NCBI RefSeq assembly: GCF_000023465.1
Contig: NC_014041.1
Span: forward strand, 2,610,001 to 2,674,000
DNA: 64,000 bases
Source of the DNA: Zunongwangia profunda SM-A87
Lineage (GTDB): Bacteria > Bacteroidota > Bacteroidia > Flavobacteriales > Flavobacteriaceae
Direction of reading: 5' to 3'
Positions 37,315 to 47,187 of the stretch are shown here, piece after piece. The number at the start of each line of letters is the position of its first letter. Position 1 is the first letter of the stretch. Both the position numbers and the translations under genes were made by a program. A model generated the notes under the pieces. The model did not search any database. It saw only the letters and a list, made by a program, of their open reading frames with translations, and had not been told where the DNA came from.

Positions 37315-37414
37315 TCCCCCTCTAGCTCCCCCAAAGGGGGAGAACAAAAGGTATTTTTTTAGTTAAACAATATTCATCTAAATCCCTCCCCTCTGGGGAG
37401 GTTAGGTGGGGATA
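37315..37414. repeat. palindromic repeat pair in the HCDH/thiolase spacer
   Basis: Two hairpins, CTCCCCC-AAA-GGGGGAG (37326-37342) and CCTCCCC-TCT-GGGGAGG (37385-37401). The second is followed by TTAGGTGGGGAT, matching the copy at 36090-36121 apart from a small gap. This is the second occurrence of the element in the same operon. Confidence 0.8.
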
Positions 37415-39820
37415 TTAGTTTCTCAACGGTTTTCCCTTCTGTAACATATGCTGAAGGCGTTCTAAAGTTTTTCGTTCTCCGCAAAGGCTTAAGAAAGCTT
37501 CACGTTCTAGGTCTAATAAATATTGTTCGCTTACGTAAGAAGCTTCCGATAGGTCTCCACCAGCCATTACATAAGCCAGTTTGTTAGCGATTTTCTTATC
37601 GTGGTCGCTAATGTATTTTCCGGCATTCATCTGATCGGTTCCTACATAAAAAGCTCCTAAAGCTTGTTTTCCTAAAACTTTAATGTCTTTGCGCATAATT
37701 GGTTTGGTGTAGCCATTCTCTGCCATTAATAGCGCGTGTTTTTTCGCAATGGTTAATTGGTTGTCGCGGTTCACCACCACAATATCTTTTCCTTTTTGCA
37801 GAATATTGGTATCGTAAGCTTCGTAAGCTGAGGTGGATACTTTTGCCATTCCGATAGTAAGGAAATTTTCGCGTAATCGGTTCAACTCTACATCATCTTT
37901 CTGGTAGGTATCAGCAGCTCTTAAGGTCATTTCTTTAGAACCTCCACCGCCGGGAATTACCCCAACACCAAATTCCACTAAACCAATATAAGTTTCGGCG
38001 TGAGCCACCACTTTATCGGCGTGTAATGAAAGTTCGCAACCGCCACCCAACGCCATATTATGCGGAGCAGATACGGTAGGGATAGAGGAGTAGCGCATAC
38101 GCATCATCGTATCTTGGAAGTATTTAATGGCCATATTCAGCTCATCATATTCCTGCTCTACTGCCATCATAAAGATCATTCCGATATTAGCACCTACCGA
38201 GAAGTTTTTTCCGTCGTTAGACACTACCAGTCCGCGGTATTCTTTTTCAGCCAGATCGATTGCTTTGTTGATTCCATCAAGTACATCACCTCCAATAGAA
38301 TTCATTTTACTGCGGAATTCTAAATTTAGAATGCCATCACCTAAATCTTCAACGACAACGCCACTATTTTGGAATACGGCTTTAGATTCGCGAATATTAT
38401 CTAAGATGATATAGGAGTCTTGTCCGGGAACTTTTACGTGTTCCTTTTTCGGGATTTCATAATAATAGGTGTTTCCTTCTTTTACGGAATAAAAGGAAGT
38501 AATACCGGCATCCACCATTTCTGAAACCCAAGCTGCAGGCTCGTAACCTTCAGCTTTCATCATTTCAATTCCTTTTTCTACACCAAGTGCATCCCAAACC
38601 TGAAATGGACCGTGTTCCCATCCAAAACCGGCCTGCATCGCATCATCAATTTTGTAGAGTTCATCAGTAATTTCTGGAATTCTGTTGGAAGCATAAGCAA
38701 ATAATGCTGAAAAGTTTTTACGGTAAAACTTCCCTGCTTTTCCTTCATCTTTAATTAAAACTTTATAGCGATCGCTAAGTTTATCGATGGTTTTGGTTTG
38801 CTCTAGTACACTGAATTTCGCGCTTTTTCGATCACGGAATTCCATTTTATCAAGATCAAGCGATTTGATTTCGCTGGAACCATCTTCTTTCTTTTCTTTT
38901 TTATAAAAACCTTGTCCGGTTTTGCTTCCCAACCATTTGTTATCCATCATTGTTTGGATGAAGTCTGGTAGTGCAAAAAGATCGTGGGCTTCATCCTCTG
39001 GAACGTTTTCGTACAAACCGTTGGCAACGTGCACCAAAGTATCTAAACCAACAACATCTACAGTACGGAAGGTAGCCGATTTCTGGCGACCAATCACCGG
39101 TCCGGTTAACTTGTCGACCTCTTCAATGGTCATATCCATATCTTTTACCATATGGAACAAACTCATAATGCTGAAAATACCAACGCGGTTTCCGATAAAG
39201 GCCGGTGTGTCTTTGGCGATCACCGATTTTTTTCCAAGGAATTTTTTTCCGTAGTCATTGAGGAAATCTAATACCTCTCCTGAAGTATTGGGTCCTGGAA
39301 TAATTTCGAATAAGCGTAAGTATCGTGGCGGATTGAAAAAGTGTGTTCCGCAGAAATGTTTCTGAAAATCTTCACTTCTTCCTTCGTTCATAAATTTAAT
39401 GGGAATCCCGGAAGTATTGGAAGTGATTAAAGTTCCCGGTTTTCTATGCTTTTCAAGTTTTTCAAAAACCTGTTTTTTAATGTCTAATCGTTCTACTACC
39501 ACTTCGATAATCCAGTCGGCTTCAGAAACTTTAGCGATATCATCTTCTAAATTTCCAGTGGTTATGCGATTGGCAAAATCTTTATGGTAAATAGGAGAGG
39601 GCTTGGATTTTAAAGAATTTTGAAGGGAATCGTTGACGATGCGATTACGCACTTCTTTATCTTCTAAGGTAAGTCCTTTTTTTTGCTCTTTTTCATTGAG
39701 TTCTCGCGGAACGATGTCAAGCAGTAATACCTCTACGCCAATATTGGCGAAGTGGCAGGCGATACCGCTACCCATAATTCCTGATCCAATGACAGCAACT
39801 TTATTGATTGTTCGCTTCAT
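37415..39820 (-). CDS. 3-hydroxyacyl-CoA dehydrogenase / enoyl-CoA hydratase fusion (FadN-like)
   Basis: A protein of 801 aa. The NAD-binding motif GSGIMG lies at residues 12-17 and FCGTHFFNPPRY near 155-167, marking the 3-hydroxyacyl-CoA dehydrogenase at the N-terminus. An enoyl-CoA hydratase/crotonase domain follows in the C-terminal part (GLVVSNDGKNFSVGANIG and ALGGGCELSLHADKVVAH). This order is reversed relative to E. coli FadB and matches B. subtilis FadN. It performs hydration and NAD oxidation in beta-oxidation. It starts 2 bp after the MarR stop, so it is cotranscribed. Confidence 0.95.
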   Translation of the reverse strand: MKRTINKVAVIGSGIMGSGIACHFANIGVEVLLLDIVPRELNEKEQKKGLTLEDKEVRNRIVNDSLQNSLKSKPSPIYHKDFANRITTGNLEDDIAKVSEADWIIEVVVERLDIKKQVFEKLEKHRKPGTLITSNTSGIPIKFMNEGRSEDFQKHFCGTHFFNPPRYLRLFEIIPGPNTSGEVLDFLNDYGKKFLGKKSVIAKDTPAFIGNRVGIFSIMSLFHMVKDMDMTIEEVDKLTGPVIGRQKSATFRTVDVVGLDTLVHVANGLYENVPEDEAHDLFALPDFIQTMMDNKWLGSKTGQGFYKKEKKEDGSSEIKSLDLDKMEFRDRKSAKFSVLEQTKTIDKLSDRYKVLIKDEGKAGKFYRKNFSALFAYASNRIPEITDELYKIDDAMQAGFGWEHGPFQVWDALGVEKGIEMMKAEGYEPAAWVSEMVDAGITSFYSVKEGNTYYYEIPKKEHVKVPGQDSYIILDNIRESKAVFQNSGVVVEDLGDGILNLEFRSKMNSIGGDVLDGINKAIDLAEKEYRGLVVSNDGKNFSVGANIGMIFMMAVEQEYDELNMAIKYFQDTMMRMRYSSIPTVSAPHNMALGGGCELSLHADKVVAHAETYIGLVEFGVGVIPGGGGSKEMTLRAADTYQKDDVELNRLRENFLTIGMAKVSTSAYEAYDTNILQKGKDIVVVNRDNQLTIAKKHALLMAENGYTKPIMRKDIKVLGKQALGAFYVGTDQMNAGKYISDHDKKIANKLAYVMAGGDLSEASYVSEQYLLDLEREAFLSLCGERKTLERLQHMLQKGKPLRN

Positions 39821-39822
39821 AA

Positions 39823-40275
39823 TTATTTAGCTGAGGTTTCAGGTTTATAAATTTTTTTATTATTAATTAATTCCATTATCGTATGTGCTACTTCGATGAA
39901 GGTTCTAAGATCTTCTTCACTAACATTTTCTTTTACGGCTTCATCAAATCTTAATACCACACCTTTAGAGAAATTACGCATTTCCAGACCAAAATTTGTG
40001 AGATTTATAAGAACGCTACGACCATCTTCCGGATTTCTTTTACGAACGATTATACCTTTATCTTCCATGGTTCTTAGAATTCGGCTAAGGCTTGTAGCCT
40101 CCATACCCATTTTTGGGCCCAGAGAAGTAGATGGAGTACCTTTTTCTGGATCTATACTAAGTAAAGCAAAACCCGTTGCCATAGTACTACCGGCTTTGCC
40201 GGCTTCTTCATTATACATTTTAGAAACAGCCATCCAGGTAGCTCTCAAAACATAATCTATCGTTTTTTCTTTCAT
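39823..40275 (-). CDS. MarR family transcriptional regulator
   Basis: A protein of 150 aa with a winged-helix core: MGMEATSLSRILRTMEDKGIIVRKRNPEDGRSVLINLT (about 56-93) is the MarR recognition helix and wing. It is the first gene of the beta-oxidation operon, so it probably autoregulates the operon in response to an acyl-CoA or fatty acid ligand (inference). A palindrome lies in its promoter region about 90-100 bp upstream. Confidence 0.93.
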   Translation of the reverse strand: MKEKTIDYVLRATWMAVSKMYNEEAGKAGSTMATGFALLSIDPEKGTPSTSLGPKMGMEATSLSRILRTMEDKGIIVRKRNPEDGRSVLINLTNFGLEMRNFSKGVVLRFDEAVKENVSEEDLRTFIEVAHTIMELINNKKIYKPETSAK

Positions 40276-40345
40276 ATTTTTCCCTTCCGAAGGATTTAAT
40301 CAGTTAAGATGATAATTTTTGGGTACTTCTGAAGTGCAAGCCTCC

Positions 40346-40353
40346 CAAATGTA
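40346..40353 (-). promoter_or_regulatory. candidate promoter -7 element of the beta-oxidation operon
   Basis: On the minus strand this reads TACATTTG, an exact match to the Bacteroidetes -7 consensus TAnnTTTG, about 70 bp before the marR start. Confidence 0.5.
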
Positions 40354-40365
40354 ATAAAAATATAC

Positions 40366-40377
40366 TATGCGCGCATA
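40366..40377. promoter_or_regulatory. candidate operator palindrome of the MarR regulator
   Basis: The perfect 12-bp palindrome TATGCGCGCATA sits 13-24 bp upstream of the -7 element, in the -20 to -33 region of the promoter. A dimeric repressor bound there would block RNA polymerase. Confidence 0.5.
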
Positions 40378-40437
40378 ATAAATAAATGTAAATTTTGTTA
40401 ATACTATATTATTTATACTTTAATTTTTAGACTAAAC

Positions 40438-40465
40438 AAAAAAATCCCCTTGATTGGGGATTTTT
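40438..40465 (-). terminator. terminator after the acyl-CoA ligase gene
   Basis: A 10-bp perfect stem (40440-40449 with 40456-40465), 6-base loop, T-run on the minus strand. It separates the ligase from the beta-oxidation operon. Confidence 0.85.
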
Positions 40466-40492
40466 ATTCAATAAATTAAATGTTATTTTGAA

Positions 40493-42274
40493 TTATTGAT
40501 GATCGTATATAAGGTTATAAAGATCACTATATTTTTCCTTTACATTCTTTCGCTTCACTTTCATGGTAGGAGTCAGGTGACCATCTTCAACAGTCCATAC
40601 CTCTGGGGTTAATTTGAAAGTTTTTACCTGTTCCCAGTGACCAAAATTTTTGTTATAAAAATCTATATCCTGCTGAATGCGATCGATCACCAATTGATTA
40701 TTAGCAATTTCTTTTTCACTTTTATCTCCAAGATCAATGTTTTTACGCGATGCCCATTCACGTACAAAGTCAAAATTGGGTTGAATTAAGGCGGCAGGCA
40801 TTTTTTCTCCTTCGCCCACGACCATTATTTGCTCAATAAACTGTGATTGCTTCATGATATTCTCCAGAAGTTGCGGTGCTACATATTTACCCCCTGAAGT
40901 TTTAAACATTTCTTTTTTTCTATCTGTAATTTTTAAAAAACCATCTGCATCAATTTCCCCGATATCTCCGGTATGAAAATAATGATCCTTTGTAAGTACT
41001 AATTTTGTTTTTTCTTCGTCTTTATAATAGCCCATCATCACACTTGGGCCTTTGGCTAAAATTTCTCCGTCTTCTGCAATTTTCACTTCGCAGTTTTTTA
41101 TAGGTTTTCCAACCGTTCCAATTTTAAAATTATGATCTCTCTCATCGTTCACGGCTATCACAGGTGATGTTTCAGTAAGTCCGTACCCTTCCATTACAGG
41201 AATTCCTGCCGCAGCAAAAACTCTGGCCAGGCGGGGTTGTAATGCCGCACTACCAGAAACAATTAGTTCTATATTACCACCTAAACCTTCTTTCCATTTT
41301 GAAAATACGATTTTACGTGCGATACCAAGTTTAAATTCATACCATGATCCATTCGCTCCATAAGGTTCATATTGATGCCCTAAGCTTAAGGCCCAATTAA
41401 ATAAAGCCGTTTTTATACCTCCGGCAGAAGATCCTTTAGCTATAATTTTGTCGTAGACTTTTTCCAGTAACCTGGGTACGGCAGTAATCACGTTTGGTTT
41501 TACCTCTTTTAGATTTTCACTAAGCATATCTATCGATTCTGCAAAGTATATCGAAACCGCATAATACTGGTATAAATAAAGAATCATACGTTCAAAAACA
41601 TGACAAACCGGTAAGAAACTTAAGGCGGTATAGGTCCCGAAATCGAACGGTACACGTGGGGCGCTTCCTATAACGTTACTTACGATATTTTCGTGAGAAA
41701 GCATTACCCCTTTAGGCTTTCCTGTTGTTCCTGAGGTATAAATTAGAGTCGCAAGATCTTTAGTAGTTACAGCGTCCATACGCTGTTGAACTTCGTCCTG
41801 ATTGCTGAGATCTTCACCAAGATCAAGCACTTCTTTCCAGTTTTTACAAGCTTCAATTTCATCGAAACTGTACACTTCTTTAAGATGTGTATTTTCTTTT
41901 ATGGCATTTACCTTATTCAATACTTCTTTGTCAGAAACAAAACAATAAATCGATTCGCTATGATTTATAACGTATTCGTATTCCTGTTCAGAAATTGTAG
42001 GATACACGGGTACATTTTGGGCGCCAATCTGTAATATACCAATATCCATGATATTCCATTCATTCCTGTTATTAGAAGAAATCACTGCGATTTTATCATT
42101 GGGTTTTATGCCAAGTCTTAAAAGGCCTCTACTAATTTTATTTGCCTGGTCTAAGTATTGGTTGGTAGACAATTTTACCCATTCGCCATTTACCTTGGTA
42201 GCTAGCGCGGTTTCCAGCGGAAAATGTTTCTGCTGATAATATGGAAAATCAAAAAGACGTTTTATCTCGTTCAT
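40493..42274 (-). CDS. long-chain fatty acid--CoA ligase (AMP-forming)
   Basis: About 593 aa from ATG 42274 (MNEIKRLFDFPYYQQ); in-frame ATGs at 42286 and 42301 are possible alternatives. The AMP-binding motif TLIYTSGTTGKPKGVMLSH is near residue 180; GYGLTETSPVIA and YFHTGDIGEIDADGFLKITDRKKEMFKTSGGKYVAPQ complete the family core. It activates fatty acids with ATP and CoA at the membrane, feeding the adjacent beta-oxidation operon. It has its own promoter region and terminator. Confidence 0.95.
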   Translation of the reverse strand: MNEIKRLFDFPYYQQKHFPLETALATKVNGEWVKLSTNQYLDQANKISRGLLRLGIKPNDKIAVISSNNRNEWNIMDIGILQIGAQNVPVYPTISEQEYEYVINHSESIYCFVSDKEVLNKVNAIKENTHLKEVYSFDEIEACKNWKEVLDLGEDLSNQDEVQQRMDAVTTKDLATLIYTSGTTGKPKGVMLSHENIVSNVIGSAPRVPFDFGTYTALSFLPVCHVFERMILYLYQYYAVSIYFAESIDMLSENLKEVKPNVITAVPRLLEKVYDKIIAKGSSAGGIKTALFNWALSLGHQYEPYGANGSWYEFKLGIARKIVFSKWKEGLGGNIELIVSGSAALQPRLARVFAAAGIPVMEGYGLTETSPVIAVNDERDHNFKIGTVGKPIKNCEVKIAEDGEILAKGPSVMMGYYKDEEKTKLVLTKDHYFHTGDIGEIDADGFLKITDRKKEMFKTSGGKYVAPQLLENIMKQSQFIEQIMVVGEGEKMPAALIQPNFDFVREWASRKNIDLGDKSEKEIANNQLVIDRIQQDIDFYNKNFGHWEQVKTFKLTPEVWTVEDGHLTPTMKVKRKNVKEKYSDLYNLIYDHQ

Positions 42275-42501
42275 CAATGTAATCATTAGAGTACCTTGCA
42301 AAATAGCAAAATATAAGAGTATTTCAAATGAAATTAATAAAAAAGAAACTAAAATTTAGTGCTGATTTATGATTTTTTTAAAGTATAAGAAGAATAATTT
42401 ATTTTATGTATCAATAATTTAAGCGATTAGTTAAAATATGTTTAAAAGCAGAAATATGTTTCTTTTCCTGTATGTACTTCATTAGATTGGCTATAAAAAC
42501 T

Positions 42502-43104
42502 ATGAAAACCAACCAATTTTTAGGGCTTGTTGTTTTTAGCCTTTTATTTGTTTATTGTGGTAGCCAGGTAAAAACCACTAATCCTAAGGAAAAAGATCTG
42601 ACTAATTATCGAACTTATGCTTATTTGCCGAATACCGGTTTTAATACTGCTAAAATGGAGAGTAATCAAGATATTAATAAAGTAGTACTGGAAACGGTAA
42701 ATAGGAATATGAAAAATGCAGGGTATGCATTGGATACTGAAAATCCCGACTTACTTGTTCTTATCAATTCGACCACAAGTATTGAACAAAATCAACACAC
42801 TGATGCAGCGTATGCTTCATACCCTTACGACCCAGGGGTGACCGCCGTAAGTCCGCTATATAGTAATTACTTTTATCCCGGTTTTGCTAACTTCGGGCCA
42901 ATTACAGGTTACGATGTAAATACATATCAATATCAGGAAGGAGCTGTTGATATTAATTTGGTAGATAGTAAAACCAAAGAGTTAGTGTGGAGTGGGCAAA
43001 CTTCAGGAGCAATAGTTAACGCAGCAAATCTTAAAGCGCAGGAAGAACTTATAAATCAAATTTTTAGTGAGTTTCCTATATTTCAGGATAAGTCAAATAA
43101 ATAA
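42502..43104 (+). CDS. DUF4136 domain lipoprotein
   Basis: About 200 aa from ATG 42502; an upstream in-frame ATG at 42472 would put ten residues before the signal peptide and is less likely. Lipobox Cys is near residue 19 (LFVYCGSQ). The rest has DUF4136 features: YRTYAYLPN near the start, PDLLVLINSTTS in the middle, VDINLVDSKTKELVWSGQ near the end. Envelope protein of unknown role. Confidence 0.82.
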   Translation: MKTNQFLGLVVFSLLFVYCGSQVKTTNPKEKDLTNYRTYAYLPNTGFNTAKMESNQDINKVVLETVNRNMKNAGYALDTENPDLLVLINSTTSIEQNQHTDAAYASYPYDPGVTAVSPLYSNYFYPGFANFGPITGYDVNTYQYQEGAVDINLVDSKTKELVWSGQTSGAIVNAANLKAQEELINQIFSEFPIFQDKSNK

Positions 43105-43160
43105 TAAACTGAGTTGATTTATTTTATCTCAAACTAAGATTTTGCAGTTAGTATTAAATA

Positions 43161-43188
43161 AAAAGGAGCTGAGAAATCAGCTCCTTTT
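43161..43188. terminator. bidirectional terminator between the DUF4136 gene and purL
   Basis: A perfect 12-bp stem (43161-43172 with 43177-43188), GAAA loop and A/T flanks, between convergent stop codons. Confidence 0.92.
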
Positions 43189-43216
43189 ATATTTACTAAC
43201 AATTCTAAGTCTAAGA

Positions 43217-46200
43217 TTATTTATTTTCTAACCATTTTCTTGCATTTTCAAATGCGCTAAGCCATGGTGTTACTTTATCATCTTTACGATCTTTTGGGTA
43301 ATATGCCCAGTTCCATGAGAATGTAGAACGTTCTAAATGCGGCATCATCACCAGGTGTCTGCCAGAATCATCGGTTAACATTGCCGTATTAAAATCTGAT
43401 CCATTAGGATTAGCCGGATATCCTTCAAACCCATATTTTCCAACGATATTATATTTATCCTCGGGATAAGGAAAGCTAAACTTACCTTCCCCGTGTGCTG
43501 CCCAAATTCCTAATTTGCTACCGGCAAGATTTCCCAGCATCACCGAAATATTTTGAGCGATTTCTACAGAAGTAAAATTACATTCAAACTTATGCGAGTC
43601 GTTATGTAACATTTTCGGTTTTTCTTCATGATCAGGATTTATTAATCCTAATTCGATAAATAACTGGCAACCGTTACAAACTCCAAGCGACAAGGTATTT
43701 TCTCTTCTGAAAAAATTATCTAAAGCTGTTTTAGCTTTTTCGTTATAGAGGAACGCACCGGCCCAACCTTTTGCACTTCCTAAAACATCAGAGTTAGAGA
43801 ACCCTCCAACTGCAGCAATAAACTGAATGTCTTCTAATGTTTCACGACCGCTAATTAAGTCGGTCATATGCACATCTTTTACATCGAAACCGGCAAGGTG
43901 CATCGCACGCGCCATTTCACGTTCAGAATTGGATCCCTTTTCACGAATAATCGCCGCCTTAATTTTTGGCTTATTTTGATCTATTTCAGGAAGCTTTCCA
44001 CTAAAATTAGTTGGGAATTTATAAGAAAGTGGCTGATTTTTATAGTTGTTGTAACGTTCTGCCGCTTTTTCTTTTCCGCTTTGTTTTTGGTCTAATAAAA
44101 ACGAAGATTTATACCAGATATCACGTAATTCCGCAATATCAAAATTCAATGTTTCTTCCCTATTTTTAATTGTTAGGATACCATTCTCTGAAACTTCGCC
44201 AATTTTGAAGTATTCGATTCCGTTCTCTGCCAAAACTTTTTCAGCAGTATCGTCGAATGCCTGAAAAACAACCGAACTGTTTTCGTTGAATAAAAGTTTT
44301 ACAAGATCGCTTTCGCCTAAAGTTGAAAGATCGATGTTAGCACCTAACTCCTGATCTGCAAAACACATTTCTAACAAGGTAGTGATCAATCCACCGGAAG
44401 CCACATCATGACCGGCAGCAATCATATCCTTCTTTATTAATCCCTGAAGATTGTAAAAAGCCTCTGAGAATTTTTTATCATCTTTAATAGTAGGGACCTC
44501 GTCTCCAACTTTATTTAAGATCTGAGCAAAAGAAGAACCTCCTAATTTCAACGAATCCTGTGATAAATTCATATAATAAATCGCGCCGGCATTTTTTTGT
44601 AAAACTGGCTCTACGACTTTAGAAATATCATCGCAGTGACCAGCTGCCGAGATAATCACTGTTCCCGGAGATAGGACATCGCCATCTTTATATTTTTGTT
44701 TCATCGAGAGCGAATCCTTACCGGTAGGAACGTTGATTCCTAAGCTGATGGCAAAATCCGACACACCCTGTACCGCTTCATAAAGTCTGGCATCTTCCCC
44801 TTCGTTGTTACAAGGCCACATCCAGTTAGCGGATAAGGAAACCGATTTTAAGCCTTTTTCAAGCGGAGCCCAAACGATGTTAGTAAGTGCTTCAGCAATA
44901 GAATTTTTAGAACCAGCTACAGGATCTACCAAGGCCGATATAGGGGAGTGGCCTATAGAAGTTGCCACTCCATCTTTACCTTTATAATCCAATGCCATTA
45001 CCCCAACATTGTTTAAAGGTAATTGTAAAGGCCCTGCGGTTTGTTGTTTTGCTACCCTACCTGAAACGCAACGATCTACTTTGTTGGTTAACCAGTCTTT
45101 ACAAGCAACGGCCTCCAACTGTAAAACTTGCTTTAAATATTCCTGAATATTGGAAGACGAGTATACCAGTTTATCATAGTTTCTGGTAATCGTTTTATCG
45201 TTCATAATAGTTTTTGGAGAACTTCCAAACATATCTGAAAGGTCCAAATCCATTGGTTTTTTACCACTCTCTTTACCTTCAAAAGTAAAACGATGAGAAC
45301 CTGTAACATCACCCACATCATACATTGGTGAACGTTCTCTATCGGCAACACGTCTAAGCGTATCAATATCTTTCTCTCCTATTACCAATCCCATACGTTC
45401 CTGGGATTCGTTACCAATAACTTCTTTTGCAGAAAGAGTTGGATCGCCCACAGGTAGCTTATCAAGATCAATATCACCTCCGGTATCCTCAACTAATTCA
45501 CTTAAACAGTTTAAGTGTCCGCCGGCACCATGATCATGAATAGAAACAATTGGATTATCCTCAGCTTCCACCATTCCACGTACGGCATTAGCCGCACGTT
45601 TTTGCATTTCGGGATTCGAACGTTGAATGGCATTTAATTCGATTCCGCTACTGAATTCTCCTGTATCAGCAGAAGAAACAGCGGCACCACCCATCCCGAT
45701 TCTATAATTTTCACCTCCCAAAATGACGATTTTATCGCCTTTCTTTGGAATATCTTTTTTTGCCTGACTTGCTTTACCGTAACCAACGCCACCGGCTTGC
45801 ATGATTACTTTATCGTATCCCAATTTTCTGCCGTGCTCTTCATGTTCAAAAGTAAGTACAGATCCAACAATTAGTGGCTGGCCAAACTTGTTTCCAAAAT
45901 CTGAAGCTCCATTAGAGGCTTTTATCAAAATATCCATTGGGGTTTGATATAACCATTTACGCTCGTCCATCGCTTTTTCCCATGGACGGTCTTCTGCTAA
46001 ACGGCTATAGGATGTCATATATACCGCAGTTCCGGCTAAAGGCAGCGAACCTTTACCACCGGCCAAACGATCCCTGATTTCGCCACCACTACCGGTAGCC
46101 GCTCCATTAAAAGGCTCTACTGTAGTAGGGAAATTATGCGTTTCAGCTTTTAAAGAGATTACAGAATCATATTCTGTATTTTGATAGTAGTCTGGCTTAT

Positions 46201-46882
46201 CGGCAGATTTTGGTGCAAATTGTTCTAATTTTGGACCTTTTATAAAAGCTACATTATCTTTATAAGCTGAAACAATTTCGTTAGGATTTTCTTCGGAAGT
46301 TTTTCGGATCATTTTAAATAAGGAAGAAGGTTTTTCTTCTCCATCAATAACAAAAGTTCCGTTAAAGATTTTATGCCTACAGTGTTCAGAATTTACCTGT
46401 GAAAAACCAAAAACCTCAGAGTCGGTTAATTTTCGACCTAATTTCTCAGCTAGTCCCTGTAAATAGGCAACTTCTTCAGTATTTAAAGCTAAACCTTCCT
46501 GCTGGTTGTAGGCTGCAATATCTTCAATTTCTTTAATAGCTTCAGGCTCAATGTCAATTTTAAAAATATCCTGATTTAATTCAGAATATTTTTGAGACAG
46601 CATAGGATCAAAATCGGTAAAAAGCTCATCGATTTTATAGAATTCTTCAATTCTAAAAATACCGTCAATGCCCATATTTTGGGTAATCTCTACCGCGTTG
46701 GTACTCCATGGAGTGATCATCGCAGCACGTGGCCCAACAAAAAAATCTGCCAAAGCAGATTCGTTATATTTTTGCGCGCCTCCAAAAAGCCAGTTTAATT
46801 TAGAAATATCTTCAGCTAAAAGCTGTTTGTCCGTTTGCACGGCATAAACCTTATTGGTTTGAGTTCCGAAGAATAGGATCAT
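43217..46882 (-). CDS. purL: phosphoribosylformylglycinamidine synthase
   Basis: A protein of 1221 aa, the large single-chain form. The linker and ATP-binding synthetase parts show SEHCRHKIF, ETHNFPTTVEPFNGAATGSGGEIRD and HDHGAGGHLNCLSELVED. The C-terminal glutaminase domain (from about residue 950) has SLGVCNGCQLF with the nucleophile Cys and FAFA-type ending near the HLERS segment. It converts FGAR to FGAM with glutamine and ATP in purine synthesis. Monocistronic. A TAAATTTG promoter element lies 33 bp upstream of the start. Confidence 0.98.
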   Translation of the reverse strand: MILFFGTQTNKVYAVQTDKQLLAEDISKLNWLFGGAQKYNESALADFFVGPRAAMITPWSTNAVEITQNMGIDGIFRIEEFYKIDELFTDFDPMLSQKYSELNQDIFKIDIEPEAIKEIEDIAAYNQQEGLALNTEEVAYLQGLAEKLGRKLTDSEVFGFSQVNSEHCRHKIFNGTFVIDGEEKPSSLFKMIRKTSEENPNEIVSAYKDNVAFIKGPKLEQFAPKSADKPDYYQNTEYDSVISLKAETHNFPTTVEPFNGAATGSGGEIRDRLAGGKGSLPLAGTAVYMTSYSRLAEDRPWEKAMDERKWLYQTPMDILIKASNGASDFGNKFGQPLIVGSVLTFEHEEHGRKLGYDKVIMQAGGVGYGKASQAKKDIPKKGDKIVILGGENYRIGMGGAAVSSADTGEFSSGIELNAIQRSNPEMQKRAANAVRGMVEAEDNPIVSIHDHGAGGHLNCLSELVEDTGGDIDLDKLPVGDPTLSAKEVIGNESQERMGLVIGEKDIDTLRRVADRERSPMYDVGDVTGSHRFTFEGKESGKKPMDLDLSDMFGSSPKTIMNDKTITRNYDKLVYSSSNIQEYLKQVLQLEAVACKDWLTNKVDRCVSGRVAKQQTAGPLQLPLNNVGVMALDYKGKDGVATSIGHSPISALVDPVAGSKNSIAEALTNIVWAPLEKGLKSVSLSANWMWPCNNEGEDARLYEAVQGVSDFAISLGINVPTGKDSLSMKQKYKDGDVLSPGTVIISAAGHCDDISKVVEPVLQKNAGAIYYMNLSQDSLKLGGSSFAQILNKVGDEVPTIKDDKKFSEAFYNLQGLIKKDMIAAGHDVASGGLITTLLEMCFADQELGANIDLSTLGESDLVKLLFNENSSVVFQAFDDTAEKVLAENGIEYFKIGEVSENGILTIKNREETLNFDIAELRDIWYKSSFLLDQKQSGKEKAAERYNNYKNQPLSYKFPTNFSGKLPEIDQNKPKIKAAIIREKGSNSEREMARAMHLAGFDVKDVHMTDLISGRETLEDIQFIAAVGGFSNSDVLGSAKGWAGAFLYNEKAKTALDNFFRRENTLSLGVCNGCQLFIELGLINPDHEEKPKMLHNDSHKFECNFTSVEIAQNISVMLGNLAGSKLGIWAAHGEGKFSFPYPEDKYNIVGKYGFEGYPANPNGSDFNTAMLTDDSGRHLVMMPHLERSTFSWNWAYYPKDRKDDKVTPWLSAFENARKWLENK

Positions 46883-46914
46883 CCTAAAGAAGTTTTGTGT
46901 TGTTGTTGAAAGCG

Positions 46915-46922
46915 CAAATTTA
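46915..46922 (-). promoter_or_regulatory. candidate promoter -7 element of purL
   Basis: Reads TAAATTTG on the minus strand, an exact TAnnTTTG match, 33 bp before the purL start. A clear -33 TTTG was not found. Confidence 0.45.
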
Positions 46923-47142
46923 CTTTTTTAAACCGAATATTGAAAGTTATTAGCCCTGCCAATGGCGATAATATCGTTTAACTTCCCGCTAAATTATGGA
47001 AGGCTTTTCTAGCTTTTTGGTTTAAGAGATTATTGAGGTGTTTTATGTCTTTGATTACTAGTTATTTAAGTGTTTTAGCGTTTAATGTTTAAGGTGAGGG
47101 GCTCACTTTTCTTTTTAGTTCGTAATACTATATTTAACGAAA
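46923..47142. other. intergenic region, no gene seen
   Basis: AT-rich spacer between purL and the endonuclease gene. Apart from the terminator at its lower end nothing is recognised. Confidence 0.45.
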
Positions 47143-47165
47143 AAGCGTACCATTTAGGTACGCTT
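47143..47165 (-). terminator. terminator after the endonuclease I gene
   Basis: A perfect 9-bp stem (47143-47151 with 47157-47165), 23 bp beyond the stop of the endonuclease gene. Confidence 0.75.
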
Positions 47166-47187
47166 ATATATTTTAGAAAACTTATAA

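Noticed and set aside
37309..37347. Upstream start for the thiolase adding 13 residues
   Set aside because: The extra residues are encoded by the palindromic repeat; family members start at the [11 protein letters not shown] methionine.
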